Source of the DNA: Haloarculaceae archaeon H-GB1-1
GTDB taxonomy: Archaea; Halobacteriota; Halobacteria; Halobacteriales; Haloarculaceae
Length of the DNA: 64,000 nucleotides
Direction: 5' to 3'
NCBI GenBank assembly: GCA_029688825.1
Contig: JARUKX010000011.1
Span: 32,468-96,467, forward strand
Shown: piece by piece, positions 1-8,748 of the stretch
Layout: each line of letters opens with the position of its first letter
How positions within the stretch are numbered: the stretch's first letter is position 1
Made by a program: the position numbers and the translations under genes
Notes under the pieces: model-generated
What the model saw: only the letters and a program-made list of their open reading frames with translations
What the model was told of the DNA's origin: nothing
The model's database searches: none

Positions 1-508
1 TCTGTAGAAAGTACTGTGAGCGACCCTATCGGAAAGATCGTAGTAAGGGCTGCATCATAACCAATAGGTTTTCCTATAGGCTCTCCTATAGGAATTCCAG
101 TAGCTCTATGATCTAGATCTGATATAGCTACAGCAATTCCTATAGCTATGGCTGTGGCTATATCTACATTCACCAGAATCGCTCGTCGGTCTTGCGAACG
201 GGAGCACGTAATCAGCGAACGGACGTATGGGTCATCGGTCGAGAAGTGATCGGTGGCGGTCACTGCCGACGAGACGCAATAACCCGGGTCGGTAAGGGTG
301 GCGACGCCATCTCCTTCGTGAAATACCTGCACTGGACGCGACACGCTTCAGTGACGCTGCCGTTGAAACCGTTTCGATAACTCACGAACTGTGGTCCGGT
401 GCAGGCGACACACCAGTGTGACCGTCGAAGCCTCTGGTCAGTGCTTTCTCCGGAACCGTGACAGACTGTCCGCCGAACGCGACTGCCAGAAAACGGGGGC
501 AACGCGGC
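1..508. other. AT-rich non-coding stretch with CCTATAGG palindromes
   Basis: No convincing gene. The first 170 bases are clearly AT-rich for this genome and hold two exact copies of the palindromic octamer CCTATAGG (73-80 and 85-92), followed by related CTATAG words near 137-142 and elsewhere. The remainder is GC-rich and has no frame with haloarchaeal-looking composition. It may be the 3' side of a feature lying left of the window. Confidence 0.5.
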
Positions 509-790
509 CTAATGCCCGCAGTCGTAGTTCGGCGACTCTGAATGACCGACTGAACAGGAGTCGACGGCGTTGTCGTTGAACTCGCCGCCGAGCGTCGGGT
601 TCTGCTCGAAGGCGGTGTCCGAACCAGTCTGTTCAGAACCGTCGTAGTGGGGTCCGTCTTCACCAGCGGTCTGCATCCCGGCTGGATTGTGCGCTGCAGC
701 CGGACCCGTCGCGACGACGAGTCCTGCGAGCAGGAGCACGCCGGCGACGATAGCGAGTCGCGTCGCGGATTTCGTTCGTGTCTGTAGCAT
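509..790 (-). CDS. small secreted protein, unknown function
   Basis: A 93-residue protein with a clear Sec-type signal: basic N-terminus (MLQTRTKSATR), a hydrophobic core of about 15 residues (LAIVAGVLLLAGLVV) and an Ala-rich cleavage region (GPAAA-H). The mature part of about 60 residues is acidic, rich in Gly, Asn, Asp and His, with two Cys near the C-terminus (DSCSVGH, NYDCGH) that could form a disulfide. The start was set at the Met just before the signal peptide rather than an upstream in-frame Met with no matching composition. I do not recognise a family. It stands alone with long non-coding DNA on both sides. Confidence 0.65.
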   Translation of the reverse strand: MLQTRTKSATRLAIVAGVLLLAGLVVATGPAAAHNPAGMQTAGEDGPHYDGSEQTGSDTAFEQNPTLGGEFNDNAVDSCSVGHSESPNYDCGH

Positions 791-1418
791 CGTTGCACTT
801 CCGCGAAGACCACATGAGTACATTGTAATGCTGTGTTTATCTCTAAAATCCCTGAAACAGATTCGGAAATATTTTCGATGTGCCGTGGTCCCGAGCGTTC
901 CCCGTCCACGAACGCGTACTGTTCGATCTATCCCTGTCGGGATTCACCCGTAAGATCTCTTCGGGGCAGTCTTTCCGCCGTGGGGTGGCGTCCGCTCGAC
1001 GAGGGACCTGATCGCCGAGTGACTGCCGTCGACGCCAGCAAGAAGGGGGTCGAGGAGAAGCACGCCGACAGGAATCGCTCGGTCCCTGCCTACATCATTC
1101 CCTGTAGGAAACTATTTAGTCATCAGTCAGTGGCAGGATAGTGGCCAGAACTCTGTCGAAACGTCCCGTGAGGAGAGGCAGACGCGGTCGAACGTTCCCG
1201 GGTCCAGAGTGCGGTCGATTCCGTTTGCTCGGCGAACTGACCGCACAGCGCATTCTCGGTGGTGCGATCGAGCGCCGAGCTGACGATTCGGTTCATCCCA
1301 ATTCGTCCGTATCAGGACACGCCGGTGTGGCGACTGGAGCCTGAACCGTATATCGCTATACGCAGAACGAGGGGGCCGTGGAGTTCTGGCCAGGCGGCCA
1401 TTGCCTCGGGTGGACGGC
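791..1418. other. intergenic, no gene seen
   Basis: Several short open frames exist, but all are Arg/Ser-rich with compositions typical of out-of-frame reading. The side next to the secreted-protein gene has TATA-like AT-rich DNA around 830-850, suitably placed for its minus-strand promoter. A small AT-rich patch with CCTGTAGG lies near 1100-1120. Confidence 0.4.
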
Positions 1419-1727
1419 TTACTCCTCGTCGAACCGTGTGATCCGATAGCGCTCGACCGCGCGCTGGGCGGTCGCCAGGTGCGACTGGACGATCGAATCG
1501 TCGGCGTTGGCCGCCAGTTCGACCAGATTGTCCTCTATCTTCGTGAGAGTCGCCGCGTTCGCCGGAGACCCCTCGAAATCGAGGTCCGCGAACGCGACGT
1601 CGCCATCGGTCGGTTCGTCGACCGCCGCGTCGAGTACCTCCTGGAGCACGGCCGAAATAGACTGGAGCTCCGTCCGAACGTCGTTGTGTGAGACGGCGCT
1701 GGTGGCGCGATCGATCTCGTCCATCAC
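1419..1727 (-). CDS. small helical haloarchaeal protein (possibly DUF7553-like)
   Basis: About 102 acidic, mostly helical residues. GTG (1725-1727) and ATG (1722-1724) are adjacent alternative starts. The pattern L..IEDNLVELA......A..AVERYRI resembles the N-terminal half of the next upstream gene (1801-2376), so the two look like duplicates of one helical domain. No membrane segment or signal peptide is visible. The DUF7553 suggestion is from memory of similar haloarchaeal coiled proteins and is uncertain. It is probably cotranscribed with 1801-2376, with a 73-nt gap. Confidence 0.65.
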   Translation of the reverse strand: MMDEIDRATSAVSHNDVRTELQSISAVLQEVLDAAVDEPTDGDVAFADLDFEGSPANAATLTKIEDNLVELAANADDSIVQSHLATAQRAVERYRITRFDEE

Positions 1728-1800
1728 CTTTTCGAGCGGCTCCGTACGGGACGGTAGGCGAGAGTCGGAAAGGGCTTCCCGGGACTCCGCCCGCAGTCGC

Positions 1801-2376
1801 TCACTGCTCGGTCGGTGGCGTTCGCGTCACGACGGCGGAGTAGTCGGCGTCGACGGGTGCCGTCGTCGAGAGGGTGACCGTCCCTTCGTCGCCGGCGTGG
1901 AGTTCGATGGGGGTCGACGCCGTGTGCAAGACGTCTCCGTCCGCGCCGTAGAACACCGCTTCGACCACGCCCTCGGTCGCGTCGCCGACGTTCGCGAGGG
2001 TCGCGTGGACGGTCACCGGCTCCTCGTCGACGTCGGTGATGCGAACCTCCGAGTCCGTGTCGCGCTCCGTGACGCGGGACTCGATGACCACGAGGTCGTC
2101 GTCGGAATCGGCAGTCGCGTCCCTGAAGATCTGGATGCGATTTCTGGCCGCCTCGAACCGCCGACCCGCATCAGCGTCCGTCTCCCGTTCCTGGAGGCGC
2201 AGAAGGGTGTTCTCGACGTCGTCCAGTACTCCCATCGAGTCGGCACCGTCGGGGCGAGAGAGGCGGTCGAGTTTTGCGAGGACGTCCGCTATCTCCTCGT
2301 CGACGTCGTTATCGGAAGCCTGTTGGGCGCTTGCGAGGTCGTCCCGAAGGTCGATGATGCCAGGAAGTCGTACCAT
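1801..2376 (-). CDS. helical N-domain plus Ig-like (CARDB-type) C-domain protein
   Basis: 191 residues. Residues 1-95 are helical and parallel the 1419-1727 protein (VLDDVENTLLRLQE, then RNRIQIFRD). Residues 98-185 are beta-rich: VTVHATLANVGDATEGVVEA then VTLSTTAPVDADYSAVV, the hallmark of CARDB or Ig-like folds (a strand, NVG turn, and a 'TTAPVD' segment). No signal peptide is seen, so a cytoplasmic location is likely unless export is non-classical. It leads a two-gene minus-strand unit with 1419-1727. Function unknown. Confidence 0.65.
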   Translation of the reverse strand: MVRLPGIIDLRDDLASAQQASDNDVDEEIADVLAKLDRLSRPDGADSMGVLDDVENTLLRLQERETDADAGRRFEAARNRIQIFRDATADSDDDLVVIESRVTERDTDSEVRITDVDEEPVTVHATLANVGDATEGVVEAVFYGADGDVLHTASTPIELHAGDEGTVTLSTTAPVDADYSAVVTRTPPTEQ

Positions 2377-2457
2377 AGCGATTCGGTATCACTACACGCC
2401 GGGTGAAGATGTGGCTTGGGCTGGTCGCAGCCGTGACGTCCGCGACGGCTGCTGGTC

Positions 2458-2760
2458 CTACTCGACGTCGTCGGCTTTCCGTAAGATGACTGGGCGATCG
2501 CCGGCCACGTCAGCCCCGTCTTCGCGATAGAATCCGACGAGGTCCTTCTCCGCGAATTCCTCGCTGAACTCGCGCCACGTGATTTCCTTGAGGTCCTCGT
2601 CTTCGTCCCGGAATCCGATTCGCAGAAGCCCCTGATCACCCTGGCCTTCTGTCTGCGGTACGTGTGCCGGATAGCCGCCGAGTTCTTCGACGACGCTCCG
2701 TAAGAGTCCGGGGTCGTCCGTCTGACGAACGTCGTCACCTTGCGGTTCATCGTTCGACAT
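2458..2760 (-). CDS. conserved-looking acidic hypothetical protein
   Basis: 100 residues from MSNDEPQGDD. The start at the internal Met was preferred because the 16 residues upstream are uncharged and out of character. The core LRSVVEELGGYPAHVPQTEG and ITWREFSEEFAEKDLVGFYR suggests a small alpha/beta domain. It ends in a short strand (RPVILRKADD). It lies 81 nt upstream of 1801-2376 on the same strand and could be cotranscribed. I do not recognise the family. Confidence 0.6.
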   Translation of the reverse strand: MSNDEPQGDDVRQTDDPGLLRSVVEELGGYPAHVPQTEGQGDQGLLRIGFRDEDEDLKEITWREFSEEFAEKDLVGFYREDGADVAGDRPVILRKADDVE

Positions 2761-3829
2761 GCTTGACACGACGGCCGGCGGACGGAAATGCTGGGTGGCG
2801 ATTACCACCCGGTCGGGAACCTATCCTCGGACTCGTCGGGACGGGTGCGGCCGAGTTATACGACGGGACTGATCTCAGACGAACAGACCGCTCCAGGCGG
2901 TCGTCGGTGGTGGCCGCAGAACGGCGATTACGTCGGTGCGACTCGTCGTAATCGGGGTCGGAATCGTTGCGAACAGTTCCACTAAACCGTACGATATCCG
3001 GGGCCACCGTCGATCGCAATCGTCCCCGAGACCGGGCTGAAACGGGACGTCTTTCCCAACCAGTGGGACGTGGTACGAGCCCTCGTTACGGACACCAGAC
3101 GCTACCGCCCGGACTGGCCGAATACTGCGGCGTCGGTCACTCACTGAGGCGAGGAACTATTCCTGCCATTCCGCCCGCCGGGTGCCGTGAGCGACTCGGA
3201 GCTATGCGAACCGAATCCGCGACACACTCGACGTGGGTCCGACTACCGGCTGAACCTGCGTTTCCATACCGACACGAGGTCGAATGGAAAATGGAGATGA
3301 TAGCAACCGTTCGGCGTGTAGGATCGTGGGTCGTCCGGTGACTCACTTCGTTGTCACCTCGGTGTCGCCCGGGTTCCCCAGGCGTTCGAATTGATCGAGA
3401 ACGATCTTCCCGTTGAGGGTTTTTCCAAGTAGTTTCGATTCGTTCAGACGATGTCCCGAAATCGCGTCGGTCCCTTGGCCGTCGGCCGACTCGAAGGACC
3501 GTCCACAGGGGGGTCGTTCGAACGCGAGACGCGCCGTGCGAATTATGGTGGAATCTCAGACCTATTTATGACCGAATAGCAACAGTATAATGCGCGCATC
3601 TGCGGGTCTGGTAGAGGACAGTCACGTCGCCGGGTCCGACGGAACAGCGTGTTTTGGAAGAAATTGCTTATTCAGGTCTACGAGTGAGTAATACGGAATT
3701 ACTTGGACCATTTTCGCTAAAAGCTCTGCTGGATTTATATATAATAATGTATTTCTTATAGTATTGGAAATCGCTGCCGCCGCTCCCCTCATCAGATACC
3801 GACAGGATATTTAACAGCTTTCAGACACG
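2761..3829. other. 1-kb intergenic region with promoter-like AT patch at its right end
   Basis: No supported gene: open frames here are short and rich in Arg, Ser and Pro. The right 250 bases become AT-rich (3555-3600, 3655-3815). Two TATA-like elements precede the 3830 gene: 3755-3763 (within TTCTTATAGTA) and 3805-3814 (GGATATTTAA). The first is better spaced for a start with a leader of about 40 nt. The 17-mer ATGTATTTCTTATAGTA at 3748-3764 recurs exactly at 63731-63747. Confidence 0.45.
3748..3764. promoter_or_regulatory. 17-bp element shared with 63731-63747, contains TATA-like core
   Basis: ATGTATTTCTTATAGTA occurs here and again, same orientation, at 63731-63747. The TTATA core could be the TATA box for the glycerophosphotransferase gene starting at 3830. 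Why the match extends to 17 bases is unknown. Confidence 0.4.
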
Positions 3830-4831
3830 ATGGTTGCAATTCTCTACACGTTCGACAGGCGCTTCATGCGGAAAACGTTCGCTGCCATCGACCAGCACGT
3901 CGACTGCTCGACGGCGTATCTCGGCTTGCGTCCCGAGGCAACCGGGTCGCTGCCAGGAGTTCGTGAGATATCGGCCAGTATCGAGTCCGCGGCCGATCTC
4001 GACGCCGCCGTCGAGTCGGTCGACCCGGACGTCGTCGTCCAGAACCACCGCTTCGAAGCCGAGGTGCTCGGCGAACGTCCCGCGTTCCACGACGAGTACA
4101 CCGTCGTTCACGTCCGCCACGGCGCATCCGTCGGGCGCGGGGAGATAGCGAACACGACGCGTGACCTCGGTTCGGTCGTCGACGTCGCGCTGGCCCCGGG
4201 CGAGCATTGGGCGACGCAGTACCGTCGCTCGTTCCCGGACGACGTTCGCGTGTCCGTCGTCGGGCTTCCCGAAGCGGACGCACTCGTCGGGACCGACCCA
4301 CCCCGGAAGCGGCGGGTGCTGTACGCGCCGACGAACCACAACTACGGTGGCGGCTGTTACGTCCGGACGGCCGAGCAGGTCCTCGACGTCTTCGAGGGGT
4401 CGGACTTCGAGCTTCGCTTCCGGCCGCACCCGATGGACCGGATCGAAGAGCCAGGCCGGACCGTCACGAAGCGGTGTCGCGAGCGTATCGCGTCGCTTCC
4501 CAACGTCGTCTTCGACGACGACACGACGCCGCGAGAGAGCCTGTTGTGGGCGGACGTGCTGCTCTCGGACTACTCGGGACTGGTCACCGAGTGGCTCCAA
4601 ACTGGGCGGCCACTGGTTCAGCTGATAGACCTCGCGTCCGACGCGGAGGTGCCCCAGCTAGGGCTCACGACGGACAGTCTCGACCTCGAAACGGTGACGG
4701 AGGTGTACGAGTCCGGGTATCCACCCGCTATCGCCGAGTCAGCGGCGGACGCCATCGCGTCGCTCGGCATTCCGATGGACGGGCGGGCCGGCGAACGCGC
4801 GGCGCGGGAGGTAGTCGAATGCACGCAGTGA
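3830..4831 (+). CDS. CDP-glycerol:glycerophosphotransferase family protein
   Basis: 333 residues, similar to the catalytic half of TagB/TagF teichoic-acid polymerases, which transfer glycerol phosphate or a similar polyol phosphate from a CDP donor. The diagnostic signature is in the C-terminal half: FRPHPMDRI (about 198-206), then ESLLWADVLLSDYSGLVTEW, matching the family's conserved pattern of a His-Pro pair followed by the D(Y)S donor-binding loop. The nucleotide-binding region begins with RRVLYAPTNHNYGGG. No membrane helix is seen, so it is likely cytosolic or peripheral. Its end overlaps the nucleotidyltransferase start by 13 bp, so they are translationally coupled. Archaea lack classical teichoic acids, so the product is probably a different phosphodiester-linked polymer or lipid headgroup. 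Confidence 0.85.
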   Translation: MVAILYTFDRRFMRKTFAAIDQHVDCSTAYLGLRPEATGSLPGVREISASIESAADLDAAVESVDPDVVVQNHRFEAEVLGERPAFHDEYTVVHVRHGASVGRGEIANTTRDLGSVVDVALAPGEHWATQYRRSFPDDVRVSVVGLPEADALVGTDPPRKRRVLYAPTNHNYGGGCYVRTAEQVLDVFEGSDFELRFRPHPMDRIEEPGRTVTKRCRERIASLPNVVFDDDTTPRESLLWADVLLSDYSGLVTEWLQTGRPLVQLIDLASDAEVPQLGLTTDSLDLETVTEVYESGYPPAIAESAADAIASLGIPMDGRAGERAAREVVECTQ

Positions 4832-5511
4832 TACTCGCCGCTGGCGAGGGGAGTCGGATGGGACCGCACACGACCGACGTTCCGAAAGCGTTCCTTCGCA
4901 TCGGCGGACGGACCCTCTACGACCGACAGCGGACCGTCCTCGACCCGTCGGTCGACGAGGTGACGGTCGTGCTCGGCTACGCGTACGAGAACGTCATCGA
5001 CCAGGTGGGAGATGCGAGGACCGTCATCTTCGAGGACTGGGCGGACTACGAGAACGCCGAGTCACTCAGGCGAGCGATTCGGGGAATCGACGACGATGTA
5101 TTCGTCCTGAACGGCGACATCGTCACCACGCGCTCCGTCGTCGAGCGCGTCGTGGGTCGCCACCGTCGGACGGCACCAGGGCGGAGCGTCGTCGCCGCGC
5201 TCCCGGAGATACAGGAGGACGATACCGCGCTCACGTGCAACGAGCGCGGGCTGGTCACCGACTACGGGATGATCCGCGGCTACCAGCACGCCGGGCTTGG
5301 CGTCATCGACGCCAGCAACCTCGACGCCGCAGCGGACTATCTGGCGGCGCATCCGACGGAGTGGTACCCGGGACTGTACACGCAAGTGCCGACGGAGATG
5401 GTCACCATCCCGGCCACCCACCACATCGAGATCAACTCGCCCCGCGACATGATGGACGCCCGCGACAAGCTCCCGTTCGACAGGGAGGGCGAACTCGACG
5501 CGCAGACGTAA
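4819..5511 (+). CDS. nucleotidyltransferase (sugar/polyol-phosphate type)
   Basis: 230 residues with the classic N-terminal NTP-binding motif AVILAAGEGSRMGPHTTDVP followed by K for the essential lysine (PKAFLRIGG). A second hallmark is VLNGDIV (about 92-98) for metal and product binding. It is an NTP_transferase (GlmU/RfbA-like) Rossmann domain without a left-handed helix extension. It starts inside the end of the 3830 gene, so the two are probably one operon and it may make the activated CDP- or UDP-linked donor that the transferase uses. Substrate cannot be told from sequence alone. Confidence 0.85.
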   Translation: MHAVILAAGEGSRMGPHTTDVPKAFLRIGGRTLYDRQRTVLDPSVDEVTVVLGYAYENVIDQVGDARTVIFEDWADYENAESLRRAIRGIDDDVFVLNGDIVTTRSVVERVVGRHRRTAPGRSVVAALPEIQEDDTALTCNERGLVTDYGMIRGYQHAGLGVIDASNLDAAADYLAAHPTEWYPGLYTQVPTEMVTIPATHHIEINSPRDMMDARDKLPFDREGELDAQT

Positions 5512-5657
5512 CGCCGCACTCGTCACGGATCTCTTCTGGAACCGTTCATTGGACGATTTCCATCGCGATAAACGGTTCTGACGCTGGTTTCGACCCCTGG
5601 TAAGTCTCCGTTGTCCAGCAGCCGATACTGTTAATGTCGTCCTACGCCTTTCGACAA

Positions 5658-6323
5658 ATGATGGAGATCATCGGTCATCGTGGCTGCGCGGGTCAGTGTC
5701 CGGAAAACACTGTCACAGCAGTAAAACGCGCATCGAAGTACGTCGATGCGGTCGAAGTCGACGTTCGCCGATGCGGGTCGGGCGAATTGGTCGTCTTCCA
5801 CGACGAGACGGTCGACAGGCTGACCGATGGCAGCGGCCTCGTCTCGGAGCTCACCTGGTCGGAACTGCAGTCGCTCGAAGTCATGGACTCGGGCGAGTCG
5901 ATTCCACACCTCGACGACGTGCTCGACGCGTTCCCGAGCGACGTGCGCGCCCAACTGGAGCTGAAAGACGAGGACGTCGCAGCGGATCTGGAGCGCATCG
6001 TCACCGGCTACGACCTCGACGTCGCGGTCTCGTCGTTCGAACCGCGAGCGCTTCGACAGGTCAACGAGCGCGAGTGGGCCGTCGAAACCGGGTATCTGTT
6101 CGAGACCGACCCGATGGAGGGGCTCCAGTCGGCGGTCGAACTCGGGTGTCACAACGTCCATCCGCACTACGACCTCTGTCTGGAGACCGACATCGTCGAC
6201 GCGGCCCACGACCGCGACCTCGGCGTCATCGCGTGGAAGGCCGCACGGACCGAGCAGGAGATCGCGGAACTCCAAGCCGCCGGCGTCGACGGCGTCACTG
6301 CTGACCGGTGGGACATCGCCTGA
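5658..6323 (+). CDS. glycerophosphodiester phosphodiesterase family protein
   Basis: About 221 residues of a GDPD/UgpQ-type TIM barrel that hydrolyses glycerophosphodiesters to glycerol-3-phosphate and an alcohol. Hallmarks: IIGHRGCAG..PENT near the start, then VEVDVRR and VVFHDETVDRLTDGSG, matching the family's HRG, E-x-D and HD metal and catalytic motifs. The end has DGVTADRWD, matching the usual 'DGI.TD.P' strand. Starts at 5658 or 5661 (tandem ATG) put the HRG motif close to the N-terminus; an ATG at 5634 is an alternative. No signal peptide, so intracellular. Its position after the glycerophosphotransferase pair suggests turnover or editing of the same class of phosphodiester. Confidence 0.85.
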   Translation: MMEIIGHRGCAGQCPENTVTAVKRASKYVDAVEVDVRRCGSGELVVFHDETVDRLTDGSGLVSELTWSELQSLEVMDSGESIPHLDDVLDAFPSDVRAQLELKDEDVAADLERIVTGYDLDVAVSSFEPRALRQVNEREWAVETGYLFETDPMEGLQSAVELGCHNVHPHYDLCLETDIVDAAHDRDLGVIAWKAARTEQEIAELQAAGVDGVTADRWDIA

Positions 6324-6413
6324 CCGACGGCCTCCGCGACCACCTCGAAGTGTGACCGTCTCACGATTTCTGTTGACGGAACGGTTTTTGCTGCTCGCCG
6401 TCTAGGCCGCCCA

Positions 6414-8252
6414 ATGGTCGAGTCCGCTCCCGAGCCAGCCGCAGTACTCTCGGTCTGCGAATCGCTCGCCCCTCCCGGAACCCCGTTGACGACCGCCGAG
6501 GTCGCCGCCGAGTTCGACTGTACCGACCGGACGATCTACAACAAACTCGACGCCCTGGTCGAGGCGAGCGAACTGGCGACGAAGAAGGTCGGTGCGAGAG
6601 CGCGGGTCTGGTGGGTCCCGGCGTCCGGACCGCCTCCAGACCGCGACGAGCGGAACGACGACCTCCTCGACCGCGTGATAGAGGTCAGTCCCGTCGGAAT
6701 CGTGGTCGTCGACGCGACGGGCGACATCGTCCTGGCGAACCAGCGAGCGGAGGAGATTCTCGGACTGAAACGGACGACCATCACGAGTCGAACGTACCGG
6801 GACCCGGACTGGAAGATCTATCACGAAGACGGGACGCCAGTCACCGAAGCCGAACATCCCGTCACGCGGGTGTTCGAGACCGGTGAGCCGGTATTCGGCT
6901 TCGAACACAGCATCGTTCGTTCGGACGCCACCGAGCGATGGCTGTCGAGCAACTCGGCCCCGCTTTTCGACGAATCGGGGTCCGTCGAGCGCGTCGTCGT
7001 CGGCCTCGAAGACGTCACTCGCCAGCGGGAGCGCGAGGCCGAGATCCGCACGCAGCGAGACGAGCTCGCGCGGTTGAATCGGGTGAACACCGTCATCAGA
7101 TCCGTCGACCGCGCGATCGTCACGTCCAGTTCGCGCGATGCCATCGAGCGCGAGGTCTGCGAACGTCTCGCGACCTCTGACCCGTATCTCTTTGCGGTCA
7201 TCGGCGAGTTCTCCAGCACGTACGAGGAGTTCACGCCACGGGCATTCGCCGGCATCGGCGAACCGTATCTGCGTCGCATGCTCGACGAAGCGGACTCGCC
7301 CTCGCTCCGGGAAGGTGTCGGCGCGACGGCGGCACGGACGCGCGAGGTGCAGGCCGTCCAGAATCTGGACGAACTGTCGGAGGATTTCTGGCAAGAGACC
7401 GCTCACAGCGCGGGCTTCCAGTCGTACGCGTCCATTCCGATCGTCTTCGAGGAAGTCGTTTACGGTGTGCTGGGCGTGTACGCTCGACGCCCCGATGCGT
7501 TCGACGAGCGGGAGCGCGTCGTCCTCCAGGAACTCGGCGAGATCATCGGGCACGCGATCAACGCCCTCGAACGGAAGGAGGCGCTGGTGGCCGAAACCGT
7601 GGTCGAACTGGAGTTTCGGGAGGCGGGCGCGTTCGCATCGGTCTTCCAGTCGATGGACGACGGCGCTGGCGGGACGCTCGAGGTAGAACGAACCGTCTTG
7701 TTAGAGGGAGGGGACGCACTACAGTACTTCACTGTCACGGGGATGGACCCGTCGACCGTTAGAGGCGCGCTCGAACGGGGGTCGTACGTGTCCGACGTCC
7801 GACTGGTGGAGTCCGACGGCGAGCAGACTCGATTCGAGGTCCGGACGACCGGGGAGACGATGGCGAACGTGCTCGCGACGTTAGGCGGCCGAACCAGGCA
7901 GGTTCGCTTCGTCGACGGTGAGCTACGCGTGGTCGTGGAACTGCCGTACGGTGTCGACGTCAGGAAAGTCATCGACCGCATTCAGGCACTCTATCCCGAC
8001 ATGGAGTTCGTCTCCCGCAAGACGCGGGACAGACAGAAAGTTGGCGATCTCACGAGCCGGTACACGGAGATGCTCACCGAGCGGCAACGCGTCGTGCTCG
8101 AAGCGGCGTACGCGGCGGGCTACTTCGAGTGGCCACGCGACAGCACGGGCGACGAACTGGCCCACAGTCTGGACATCGCGTCCTCGACGTTCCACAAGCA
8201 CCTTCGGGTCGCCGAGCGGAAACTATTGGATGCCCTGCTGGACGCCCAGTGA
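6414..8252 (+). CDS. Bat-type sensor regulator: N-HTH, PAS, GAF, bacterio-opsin activator HTH_10
   Basis: 612 residues. Residues 10-62 form a winged-helix-like domain (TTAEVAAEFDCTDRTIYNKL ... KKVGARARVWW), also seen in the 36907-41130 protein. A PAS domain follows (about 85-210, GIVVVDATGDIVLANQRAEE), then GAF (about 225-395, ending VYGVLGVYARRPDAF), the Bat-associated domain (about 400-545), and a C-terminal HTH_10 (LTERQRVVLEAAYAAGYFEW ... LDIASSTFHKHLRVAERK). Family knowledge: these are cytoplasmic DNA-binding regulators related to the bacterio-opsin activator Bat, which senses oxygen or light. The signal here is unknown. A DUF7344 gene follows 58 nt downstream behind an AT palindrome. 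Confidence 0.9.
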   Translation: MVESAPEPAAVLSVCESLAPPGTPLTTAEVAAEFDCTDRTIYNKLDALVEASELATKKVGARARVWWVPASGPPPDRDERNDDLLDRVIEVSPVGIVVVDATGDIVLANQRAEEILGLKRTTITSRTYRDPDWKIYHEDGTPVTEAEHPVTRVFETGEPVFGFEHSIVRSDATERWLSSNSAPLFDESGSVERVVVGLEDVTRQREREAEIRTQRDELARLNRVNTVIRSVDRAIVTSSSRDAIEREVCERLATSDPYLFAVIGEFSSTYEEFTPRAFAGIGEPYLRRMLDEADSPSLREGVGATAARTREVQAVQNLDELSEDFWQETAHSAGFQSYASIPIVFEEVVYGVLGVYARRPDAFDERERVVLQELGEIIGHAINALERKEALVAETVVELEFREAGAFASVFQSMDDGAGGTLEVERTVLLEGGDALQYFTVTGMDPSTVRGALERGSYVSDVRLVESDGEQTRFEVRTTGETMANVLATLGGRTRQVRFVDGELRVVVELPYGVDVRKVIDRIQALYPDMEFVSRKTRDRQKVGDLTSRYTEMLTERQRVVLEAAYAAGYFEWPRDSTGDELAHSLDIASSTFHKHLRVAERKLLDALLDAQ

Positions 8253-8256
8253 GGAG

Positions 8257-8270
8257 AGCTAATATATTAG
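8257..8270. promoter_or_regulatory. AGCTAATATATTAG element, perfect 12-bp palindrome, operator candidate
   Basis: CTAATATATTAG is a perfect palindrome. It begins just after the stop codon of the Bat-type gene and ends 40 nt before the DUF7344 start at 8311. The identical 14 bases stand at 41287-41300 ahead of the other DUF7344 gene. I found no third copy by eye. It may overlap the TATA element. Confidence 0.6.
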
Positions 8271-8310
8271 GATGGTAATTGATATCCGGTGGAGTCGTCT
8301 ACTAGATACG

Positions 8311-8688
8311 ATGCTCATCGACGTCGAAGCCCTCCCATCTGGGGTCGACCCTGCCCAAGAATCTGCTATTCTGGATGTTCTGAGTGATCGCAGAATGCAG
8401 TATCTCGTCTGGCGCGTCGGCCACGCCGAAACCCCCATCGAGCGGGACCCACTGGCGGCAGCGCTCGCAGCCTGGTATCGAGACGAACTCGGGAAAGAGA
8501 GTGCCGACGAGCACCAAATGGCGGTCATGCTCCACCACGTTCTCCTCCCAAAGCTCGAGGACGCTGACCTGATCGATCGGACGCCAGCAGGGATCTCTCC
8601 GACGCAGCTCACCGAGCAGGTCGTTCCCGTCCTGCGCGGTCGGTTCGATGGCGGTTCTTACGACAGAAACGATGGCGGAACGTCGTAA
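8311..8688 (+). CDS. DUF7344 winged-helix family protein
   Basis: 125 residues. The motif LSDRRMQYLVWRVGHAETPI followed by MAVMLHHVLLPKLEDADLID matches the haloarchaeal DUF7344 pattern (a short helix with an RR pair, then 'LhhxhLPKLxdxgli', a winged-helix signature). It is likely a DNA-binding regulator. The start was taken at the Met preceding LIDVEALPSG; an upstream ATG at 8272 would add 13 residues. It carries the same AT palindrome upstream as the DUF7344 gene at 41375. Confidence 0.75.
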   Translation: MLIDVEALPSGVDPAQESAILDVLSDRRMQYLVWRVGHAETPIERDPLAAALAAWYRDELGKESADEHQMAVMLHHVLLPKLEDADLIDRTPAGISPTQLTEQVVPVLRGRFDGGSYDRNDGGTS

Positions 8689-8748
8689 TCGAGCACGCAC
8701 CGTCCCATCGATCGAGTTCAGTTGCCCGCGCCGGATACGGTTGCACGA

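Noticed and set aside
3137..3346. Possible small gene in the 2761-3829 gap
   Set aside because: Composition is Arg/Ser/His-rich with no ribosome-binding site, no family-like motif and no promoter placed for it.
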